64,000 nt of DNA, from positions 6,217,501 through 6,281,500 of the forward strand of contig NC_085121.1 of the NCBI RefSeq assembly GCF_030269925.1, in the 5' to 3' direction. A program made the position numbers and the translations under genes. The first letter of the stretch is position 1, and every line of letters starts with the position of its first letter. Of this stretch, positions 56,017-64,000 are shown one piece after another. Source of the DNA: Bombyx mori. Its lineage: Eukaryota; Arthropoda; Insecta; Lepidoptera; Bombycidae. A model generated the notes under the pieces. That model searched no databases and was not told the DNA's origin. It was given only the letters and a program-made list of their open reading frames with translations.

Positions 56017-59000
56017 TCACTGAGTTATCGTATATGTTTCTAAAGGATCAAATTCTTTGCTTGTCATATGGGTGGCGTTGTGAGCCATACGATAACCCCA
56101 TAAATTCATGGCTTCTTTACACGCCATCTGAAAGAAAAAAAAGATACTTTATTAGATTAAGATTTTTTTATTGCTTAATGGGTGGACGAGCTCACAACCC
56201 ACCTGGTGTTAAGTGGTTACTGGAACCTATACACATCTACAACGTAAATGCGCCACCCACCCTGAGATATAAGTTCTAAAGTCTCAGTGTAGTTACAACG
56301 GCTGCCCCACCCTTCAAACCGAAACGCATGACTGCTACACGGCAGAAATAGACAGGGGGGTGGTACCTACCCGTGTGGACTCACAAGAGGTCTTACCACC
56401 AGTATTGATAGCTAACGCTATTGGGCACGTATCTTGCGATTCTTGTAAATATATTTAACTCATTAATCTACTTATACTGAACTCATTAATCCTATAAGTT
56501 TGGATATATTAATGATACACAGACTTTTATTACTTTAGGTCGCACGCAATGTTCAGAGAAGCCGCGTTAAAATCCAACGAGCTCATATTACGTAAAGAAA
56601 ATTTACATTCATGATAATCGCCTTATCGTTGCCGCCGCTGACTACTCCCCGAATCCTGATCACGCAAGAGCTAGTCACCGTCGACGCCCTAGTCACGTCC
56701 TTACGGATTCATCAGATCCAATAACCTTTGCATTAGACGCCTTCAGATCTAACACTAGGAGCAGGCTTAAGGACCCCGGTAACCGTACGCGTCGAACTCG
56801 ACAAAGAGTTCGCCGTGCAACCTAACCCATGAATCAGCTCGCTGAGTTTCTCGCCGGATCTTCTCAGCGGGTCGCGATTCCGATCCGGTAGTAGATTCAT
56901 TCGCGAAGCAGCTGCTCTTGAGCTGTTAGGTCTCCTTCGGAGGCGCTCGGGCAGCTGTTAGCAAATCCCAACCCTCTTGGCTGAGCCTTTGCTCGCCCTT
57001 TGCTTGTCCTGGTGAAACTGGAAAGGCCTCCAGGCCACCAGTAATCCTTCAGTCATAAAAAAAAAGTTTTATTTACGTTTGTAAGTTTTTTATTGCCTTA
57101 ATACATAATAGGGACGGAGCTTATCTCGTCTCAACATAGTAAAATACACTTGAAACAAAATCTCTGAATGTAAAATGAGCACTTTTGGATTCTGTCCAAG
57201 TCACTTCGGCAACATAAGACAAAACCTTAACATTATGTTCAAAAACTTATTGTGTTTTAATAAATTAGTATGCCTTAGTAAAAGTGATTTATCGCTTTTC
57301 TGTTTACCGCTCACCGATAGCTTAAATTATAATAAAAAAAAACAAATTACGTAATTACGATTCGGTAAGATGATTGTGAGTCATCACAATCCTTGGATTT
57401 ATCCTAATCACCTCCGTTATAGCCACGTAAGTCAATGTCTAAACTTTCATTAGTCTTGTATTGCATGTCTTTAGTTCTTTTCTTGGCCATCACATAATGC
57501 CGCCATTCAAATCAATAGCTTAATCAGTCTCATAGATCTCATTTTTAGTCTCCCATAGTCATATCTATAGCCACGCCCAGGCATTTCACATCTTTAAAAA
57601 TATCTTAGTCCCATATATTGTTATTTTAGTAGTCCCACGCCCACGTCATTACGGATCCTCCCGATCCATTAACGGTGCTTTTAGGCATCACAAGCACCGG
57701 TCACCGACCTCATCGAACCCGTCGCTTGCGACGAAGGGCTCGACGAGCGAATTAACCCATAGACACAGCCCACTGAGTTTCTCGCCGGATCTTCTCAGTG
57801 GGTCGCGTTTCCGATCCGGTGGTAGATTCTGCGAAGCACTACTCTTGCTAGGGTCAGTGTTAGCAACATTCCGGTTTGAGCCCCGTGAGCTCACCTACAC
57901 ACGTTAGGGTGAAGCTGAAATAGCCTCTCAAGGCTATCAGCATAGGTAGGGGAAAAAAGTGGCCCAAAGGATAAAGTGCCTGGTATACTCCATAGTTTCG
58001 TACGAAGCGACTATGCCGATGTTCAAATCCGGCAGTCAGGTACCGATATTTCTAATGAGATACGCACTCAACAAACGTTCACGTATGTCTTTCAGAATGA
58101 AGGTAGAATAATAATCAAATCTTCAATAATTATAGTTCGTAATTACTATACAACTGAGACCTTAAGGCCTTAAGTGTCAAGGTGAGTGGCGGCATTTAAG
58201 TTGTGTGTGGGCTGCGGTAACCACTTTTTTTTATTGCCCTTGTAGGCAGACGAGCATACGGCCCATCTGATGGTGAGTGGTTACCGTCGCCCATGGATTT
58301 CAGCAATGCCAGGGGAAAAGTCAAGCCGCTGCCTACAAACACCAGGTGAGCTCGTTCACCGGTCTATGTAATAAAAGTCTCAATTTCTAATAAGGGAAAT
58401 TAACGTAGTATCGCAGATATTTAAGGGCAAGGATTATCGTCGCACCATCATTCTATCTTATTGAAAACGTGATTGGATGCCACGCTGGGATGTCATCCAA
58501 GAGTATGGTACTGGTTTAACTACATTATTATTTCAGTAGCAAAATTGAACGCTTATTATAAACAACATGAGTATTTTTATAACGGAACGAACTTCTATTT
58601 TTTTAAACACCATATTTTGCTTACACAACTGTATTTACGAATTCAACAATCACACAATACATACTGCGGTGTAAGTAAATATTGAGCATGCATTATTATT
58701 TTATTCAAACAGATAAGATACCGTTTGCATTTTAAAATGTTGTGTGTTTAAGCTTAAATAAAACAGCGGGAAATACGCTTAACAATAGCAAAACGCTAAC
58801 GATTATAAAATTAAAAAAATATAATTATGTATATTAAAACGTTCGACACTCAAAGGATTTCCTGCTGTTATAAAATATAGTTACCGGAAACATACGGGAC
58901 AAAAACATCTTTATCGCTTAGCTGGGTAGGCGAACTAACGGCTCACTTGGTCTTAAGTAGTTACCGGATCCCACGAACGTGAACAAAGTAAAGGCCGCCA

Positions 59001-59715
59001 CCCATCTTAAGACATGAGTTTAAAGTCTAAGTTTTGTAGTAGGCACAACGCATGCCCCGTTCTTCAAACCAAAATGCATTACTCCTTCGGGCCAGAAACA
59101 GGCGGGAAGGTGGTACCTCACATGCGGGCTCACAAGATGCCTTAACACCATTAAAATCAGAACTCAAACTTTTTTTTTCCTATATAAGCTGATGGCCTTG
59201 AGAGGCCATTTCAGCGTAATCCTAAGAAGTAGGTGAGCTCACGGGGCTCAAACCTGACAACGTTGCTAACACTAACCCTAGCAAGAGCAGTGCTTTTCGA
59301 CGAGAAACTCAGTGGGCTGTGTCTGTGGATTAATTTACTCGCCGAGCCCTTCGTCGCAAGCTACGGGTTCAACGAGAATGATGACCGGTGATTGAGGTAC
59401 CTAAAAGCACCGTCAGTGGATCGGGAGGATCCGATATGACGTGTTTTGGGCGAGACCTCAAACACTAAATATCGTTAACAAAGACAATGAAGCATTAGAA
59501 CAAAACATATTTATTGATGGTGAAACATATAGCAACACCATTGCATATGTATCTCAAATTACGGTAAACGTTTGTCTAATCAAATGTAACAAGATATCCG
59601 AGGTTAGTATTAACACGATATAGGACATTGGCGGAGTCTCGACTGAATTTAGGTTACAAAGTGCAGACCTATCCGACGGCCCACACTTGCTGTTCAGTGG
59701 TTTTTGAGTGTGTCT

Positions 59716-59765
<50 letters not shown>

Positions 59766-59772
59766 GTGTGTG

Positions 59773-59810
<38 letters not shown>

Positions 59811-62800
59811 CGTGTGTGTGTGTGCATGTGTGTGTGTGTGCGTGCGTGTGTGTGTGTGCATGTGTGTGCGTGTGCGTGCGTGTGTGTGTGTGCGTATGTG
59901 TGCGTGGGTGTGTGCGTGTGTGTGTGTGTGTGCGCGTGTGTGTGCGCGTGTGTGTGTGTGTGCGGGTGTGCGCGCGTGTGTGCGTGTGTGTGTGTGCGTG
60001 TGTGAATGCTACCAGTGCTGCCAGGCTAGTTGAGAATTTGGGTCGAAGTCTTTATTGTAATGTCGTTCTAAGTTACGTATCGGCATGCATCACCCTTTGT
60101 ATATGGGATGGATATGACGAGCGACTCACTAAACGTCCTTGCCTAGCGCTGGAGATCCACTATTTAAGCACGTGACGTTAGGTACGTATTTATTTAGAAG
60201 CGCACCTGTCCCAGATTTGAAATATACAATCGAATCAAGTTTACCGAGGACATCCGGCCGGTTTGTCAAGTAAGCCCGATGAATTTATAAAGTACCTACT
60301 TAAAAGGCAGTCGAGAACATTTCATTTTACAATATTTGCAAAATCTATCAATCCAGCTAATCGAACATTTCATTAGAATAACACAAAGGACAAATACCAG
60401 ATCCGTGTACGTGGTTTAATATCAACAAACATTTTTAATTAACTTGTGGTCAAGGCGTCCTGTAAAAATTTTAATGATAACGTATTGTTAATAATTGAGG
60501 AAGATTGTAGATTTATTTGTAAATTTAAAATTATCGGCCAATGGTATTGTGGTTTATATTTCCGTATGACATATTTGGTGTATAATATTTTTTTAATGAG
60601 TGAATTCATAATAATCCTTTTTGGCAGCAAGGAGTCTTCATGTAGCACGAAGAGTTAAAGAGACAGCGAATTATTTGCGGAGAGCAGCGGTTTCGCTGTA
60701 CCCCTAGCATTGTTCAAGTAGATGCTACCTAATAATATCTTTGGGCGTTATTTACGCCGATATGTACAAAAATAATTTTAGATAAACAATGGTTTATTAA
60801 CTATTTGATTTTGATTTCTTATTTATCAATAATTCATGATGATTATTTATTATTCTTTATTCTGTGAGCGAGTCGCGAACGTGTCTGTTACATACCACGT
60901 CATCTTGGCCCTGGTGTGTGCACACCTCTCGCATGTACAAACATTTTGTAGCCGAATCGATACGGAAGTCATTTTCATCGATACCGCAAAGGCGATTGAT
61001 AAAGTCTCGCAAAACGATTTGATTTAGAAACTGTACAATATGGTAGTGCCAAACAGTTTTGTGCTCATCTTACGAGACTTGTTCGATATCGAAGTAACAC
61101 GTTCTTCTGTTGGCCTCTTCTCGGCCGGAGTCCTGCAAAGCTATGCTGCCTCCCTGCTCCTGTTTATTTGCTATATTATTGACTACTCCGGGTCATCGCC
61201 GACCCAGTTATCCAGTTATAAAGACATCTTCGCCGATGGCACTCTCGTCGTCATCACCTCGCTTACAAGAACAAGTTCTCCATTGCGAAAAAACTACAGA
61301 CAGCAGTCGGAACCTTAAGACGGTAGTAGCCAAAGTGTTGCGTATTGAAGTTAATCATACGTAAAAGAAGGATGTACTTTTTTCAAAAGGAAGCCCCGCG
61401 TAAATGTCCCCTTTGTGATGCAGTAACCTCAGCCCAATCACCTTCTTCGGCCAGCCAATATCTTAGACCAGGAAGGTCATAAGCCTGGGAATCATAATGG
61501 ATAGATATATGGCCCTCAGAATGAACATAAAATAAAACCACAAATGCAGTGTGTTCGTCCTTCTTAAACTTTATCATCTGCAAACTGAGTCAAACATGCC
61601 TTTGCACAGTAGACTCCGTCCAAATCTTCGCCGCTTCCTTGGATTAACTGTCAGCGCACCGTAGTACGTGAGGGATGTAAATCTTTACACATCTGTAAGT
61701 CTACGAAGTCAGCATCGAAAAGCTACTACTAGATAATCCACATTCCGTGGACACCATCAATCATACATCTTGCCCGGCTCACAAGCTGTCATATTCGACT
61801 AAACACGTTTTAATGGATCCGCTTGATCAGCTCCTAGGCTGATTAGACGCAACTGGTTCTGATAGATACAAACCGCCCATAGACACAATCGACTGAGTTT
61901 CTCGCTTATCTTCTCAGAGGGTCGCGATTCCGATCCGGTAGTAGATTCTGTGAAGCACTGCTCTTGCTAGGGCTAGTGTTAGCAAATTCACTCAGGTTGA
62001 ACCCGTGCGCTCACCTACCCGTTCAGGCGTAGCTGGAATAGCCCCTTAGGCCAATAAGTATAGTCACCGTACTCGTCGATCGAGATACTTAACTACACAT
62101 AGAAAGTCACAGGGATATTTATCTCGGTTTCCTCGATTTGTCAAAAGCTTCCAACTCGGTGAAATGTCATTTTGTATAATACATTATTTGATTGAAGTAG
62201 GTATATCGGAATAAATCGAACTAAATGGACTAAGTAAAGGTATATCTGATTAATATCAATTAAAGTGTATGGCCTGCATCAGAACGGTCTAACTCTAACG
62301 TCTTCAGGCTTGGTCAACTTTTGTGTGAACAAATTAAATTTTTTGCCCTTGTAGGTAGACGAGCATACAGCCCACCTGATGGTGAGTGGTTACCGTCACC
62401 CATGGACTTCAGCAATGCCAGGGGCAGAGCCAAGCCGCTGCCTACAGTAAATAACCTTAACTATGCAAACGACATGGTGCTGCTGGCACTCTCTATTAAG
62501 GCTCTTAGAATCCTGGTTGGTATTTGTTGAGTGGTTGGCCACCGAGCACTTCCTCAAGTACAACTCTAATTATTCAAACCTGTTTATATTCCAACCTGGA
62601 TATTTAAAACCAGCTACAACGCCTCCTATTGTACTAGAATTGATTGTAGAAAGGATACTGAAGGATGACATAGAGTATAGGACGCAACGGTGAAAGCCAA
62701 CGATTGCACATGTACAAGAAAAACAGCATTGTTTGAATCTTACTGTAAATTTTTCTACTCATGCAACTTGTGAGTTAGACAAACGTAGCGCGCGAAGTCT

Positions 62801-63695
62801 CGCGTCTGCAATATATGCTTACACAATACTTTTGCGACTGCCGCCGATACTGCAGTGCGTCGCACACTTTCCTAAGGGCACAAGTGAATGTACTTTGAGC
62901 TATTATGCGTACAGCGTATCAATATTGTTAGTGTACATTCAACTACGGGTTGGTTAGTTTTAAAAACCTAACATTCTAATAATGCTGTCCATTTTTTTCT
63001 TTTTTCTTTCCCTACCTGTTCGCTCATAGCCTAAGGGGCTATTCCAGCTATGCTCGAGCGTGTAGGTGAGCTCACGGGTTCAACCTGAGAGAATTTGCTA
63101 AAACTAGCCCTAGCAAGAGCAGGAAGTATTTCTTAGAATCGATTAGATTAGATTCGAATTAGATCGAAACCGCGACCCACTGAGAAGATCCGGCGACTCT
63201 TTGTCTATGGGTTAGTTCGCTCGTCGAACCCTTCGTCGTAATCGACGAGAGCGACGAGGACGCTTTCCAACATTCTGCCCCGAACAAATTAGGCCAGGAA
63301 AAGGACATTTTCAAAAAAACTATTAAATTTCACTAACATATTTTAAAGTTTTCGTTGTTACTATTTATGGATGTCTGAAAAAAAAACCTAACTAATATTT
63401 CGTTGAACCAAATTCTAGTTAATCAGCCAATGTTCAGCTTTTTAATTTTATTAATCATTATTTTTATGTTTTGCTTACCTGTATTTGATCAGCATATTCA
63501 AAATCCAATATATTCTTCCACCGAAAAGGCACTTCACGGGATACTCTAAAAGTGGAGCTTACTCCGCTCACTTCTGTGTTGGTGTGAGAGTTTAGATACT
63601 CATCAACAGCTTGCATGTGACTCAGTCTTAGGAACTTTAATAATTTGTGCGTGGTACTATTTAGATTCAGGGCCAAGTCTTCATAGCGTAGCACC
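56017..63695 (-). CDS. Carbohydrate sulfotransferase, last two exons
   Basis: Exons are 63695-63479 and 56127-56017; the intron is 7351 bp. The first follows the acceptor TTTATCAG and ends ATACAG|GTAAGC. It encodes [46 protein letters not shown] and DQIQ. The second follows TTTCTTTCAG and encodes [20 protein letters not shown] through TYTITQ, stop TGA 56017-56019. Phases match. The VLRYEDLA motif, the spaced helix, the STFR...W block and the final Cys/WGY segment are those of Golgi carbohydrate 6-O-sulfotransferases, which move sulfate from PAPS to sugar chains. The PAPS-binding 5' part lies beyond the right edge. The exact sugar substrate cannot be told. Confidence 0.85.
56164..56405 (-). 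mobile_element. Bm1 SINE, 3' part
   Basis: It is a reverse copy only about 35 bp from the splice acceptor of the last sulfotransferase exon, ending at CCACCAGTA. Confidence 0.9.
56609..57065 (+). mobile_element. LINE-B 3' end
   Basis: It runs from CATGATAATCGCCTTATCGT (the end of ORF2) through the 3' UTR to CAGTCATAAAAAAAAA. It is close to copy 1, with a few substitutions. Confidence 0.92.
57070..57640. other. Sulfotransferase intron, nothing recognised
   Basis: AT-rich intron sequence without repeats or coding signals that I can support. Confidence 0.5.
57643..57957 (+). mobile_element. LINE-A 3' end
   Basis: It runs from CACGTCATTACGGATCCTCC to CAGCATAGGTAGGGGAAAAA. It is well preserved. 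Confidence 0.9.
57958..58375 (+). mobile_element. Bm1 SINE, old, split
   Basis: It is a diverged copy from GTGGCCCAAAGGATAA to CTATGTAATAAAAG, interrupted at 58228-58338. Confidence 0.75.
58228..58338 (-). mobile_element. LINE-tail SINE inside Bm1
   Basis: It is a reverse copy of the GTAGGCAGCGGCTTG tail: poly-T, CCCTTGTAGGCAGACGAGCA, ATGGTGAGTGGTTACCGTCG. Confidence 0.8.
58905..59155 (-). mobile_element. Bm1 SINE, old 3' part
   Basis: It is a diverged reverse copy from TTATCGCTTAGCTGGGTAGG to AACACCATT. Confidence 0.8.
59170..59456 (-). mobile_element. LINE-A 3' end with target duplication
   Basis: It is a reverse copy flanked by CTCAAAC at 59163-59169 and 59457-59463. Confidence 0.85.
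59457..59563 (+). pseudogene. Coding-like fragment, unknown
   Basis: The frame reads [20 protein letters not shown] then [13 protein letters not shown], followed by a possible donor ACG|GTAAAC. The composition is protein-like. The upstream side was cut by LINE-A and an old Bm1, so no acceptor is visible. I do not recognise it. Confidence 0.25.
59707..60004. repeat. Imperfect (GT)n microsatellite, about 300 bp
   Basis: It consists almost entirely of GT units with scattered C and A transitions. Reading frames through it (poly Val-Cys) are artefacts. Confidence 0.95.
60005..60950. other. Sulfotransferase intron, nothing recognised
   Basis: AT-rich sequence. GCAGCGGTTTCGCTGTACCC near 60685 may be a worn LINE-tail SINE trace. 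Confidence 0.45.
60950..62060 (+). mobile_element. Decayed jockey-type LINE
   Basis: Broken frames echo LINE-B ORF2: [19 protein letters not shown] (domain A), [13 protein letters not shown] (QGSV region) and [11 protein letters not shown], where the catalytic FADD reads FADG. The 3' part keeps CTGAGTTTCTCGCTTATCTT and ends like LINE-A. It is nonfunctional. Confidence 0.75.
62340..62446 (-). mobile_element. LINE-tail SINE fragment
   Basis: It is a reverse copy: CCCTTGTAGGTAGACGAGCA through AGCCAAGCCGCTGCCTAC. Confidence 0.85.
62447..62640 (+). mobile_element. Reverse-transcriptase fragment of another LINE
   Basis: [20 protein letters not shown], then after a frameshift [20 protein letters not shown], matches the YADD region and following segment of a CR1/RTE-like reverse transcriptase. 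The first catalytic aspartate is changed to asparagine. Confidence 0.6.
63005..63270 (-). mobile_element. LINE-A-like 3' end, old
   Basis: It is a reverse copy from CCCTACCTGTTCGCTCATAG to GACGAGAGCGACGAGGACG, with a small internal insertion and loss of part of the hairpin. Confidence 0.75.
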
Positions 63696-64000
63696 CTGAT
63701 AAATAAAGGAATTCAATTGGACCAATAAATGAACTAGAACAGTAACTAAATTGCAACTGCAGCATACACTTTTCTTTTCTTCTTGATTTTTAATTGAACT
63801 ACTATCTTGTATTGTTAAAATCTGATTCAAAACTATAATATTAAAACATACTACACCGCAACATACCTGCTATATCTTTATCTGTCTAGAATTTCGGGTA
63901 ATTAAACGGTTGTCTCGAAGAGATTGCTTTTAGCGATAAGACCGCCTATTGTACAAATGTATCTGGTTGTTGACTGTTTTCTGATGTTAATTGTGTTTTG

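Noticed and set aside
59628..60175. Three overlapping frames rich in Val and Cys
   Set aside because: They are translations of the GT microsatellite and have no coding value.
1..64000. CRISPR arrays, prokaryotic operons, rRNA
   Set aside because: Only eukaryotic gene structure and transposon repeats are seen. The regular 69-bp repeats are coding repeats without spacers.

Overview
The window is lepidopteran nuclear DNA, most likely Bombyx (silkworm) or a very close relative. The main reason is about 20 copies or fragments of a tRNA-derived SINE that matches the Bm1 family: a Pol III A box and B box at the head, and a 3' end reading TAAGCAATAAAA. The background is AT-rich and intron-rich and is filled with jockey-type, RTE-type and other LINEs, Helitrons, hAT and PIF/Harbinger MITEs and several unnamed TIR elements. 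There are no operons, rRNA genes, functional tRNA genes or CRISPR arrays.

Host genes are few and split by long, transposon-filled introns. (1) A serpin gene on + (about 4.48-5.24 kb, perhaps to 6.68 kb) is represented by its 3' exons; the earlier exons must lie left of the window. (2) A complete kynurenine formamidase-like gene on - (exons 8418-8877, 9814-10027, 13366-13467, 15492-15597; 293 aa) has a glycine in place of the family's catalytic serine. (3) A small membrane protein, possibly related to tetraspanins, is predicted on + from short exons at 30731, 30971 and 34162. (4) Two first exons that encode signal peptides appear at 37413 (+) and 49791 (-, with an upstream TATA box); their partner exons were not found. 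(5) The last two exons of a carbohydrate sulfotransferase lie on - at 63479-63695 and 56017-56127, with the rest beyond the right edge. (6) An unrecognised reading frame with one internal TGA lies on - at 42842-43558.

Mobile DNA by region: 1-3.0 kb holds a decayed Helitron and a 333-bp inverted repeat that follows it. 3.3-4.4 kb is a Harbinger-type element with a Bm1 nested inside. 5-35 kb is host intron and intergenic DNA carrying Bm1 copies, LINE 3' ends (called here LINE-A and LINE-B), three copies of a 275-bp MITE with 4-bp target duplications, three copies of a palindromic MITE, and two hAT MITEs. 35.3-36.8 kb is an internally deleted LINE that keeps an intact ORF1. 37.5-42.7 kb is a full-length LINE-B with both ORFs open and perfect target-site duplications. 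44.1-46.2 kb is a nearly identical, 5'-truncated LINE-B. 46.4-46.6 kb is a short non-autonomous Helitron. 51-63 kb repeats the Bm1/LINE pattern inside the sulfotransferase intron.

I found no coordinated multi-gene system. The most notable points are the serine-less formamidase, a predicted 3' UTR pseudoknot with a compensatory base change shared by the two LINE families, the apparently intact young LINE, and several short host exons that simple ORF calling misses.
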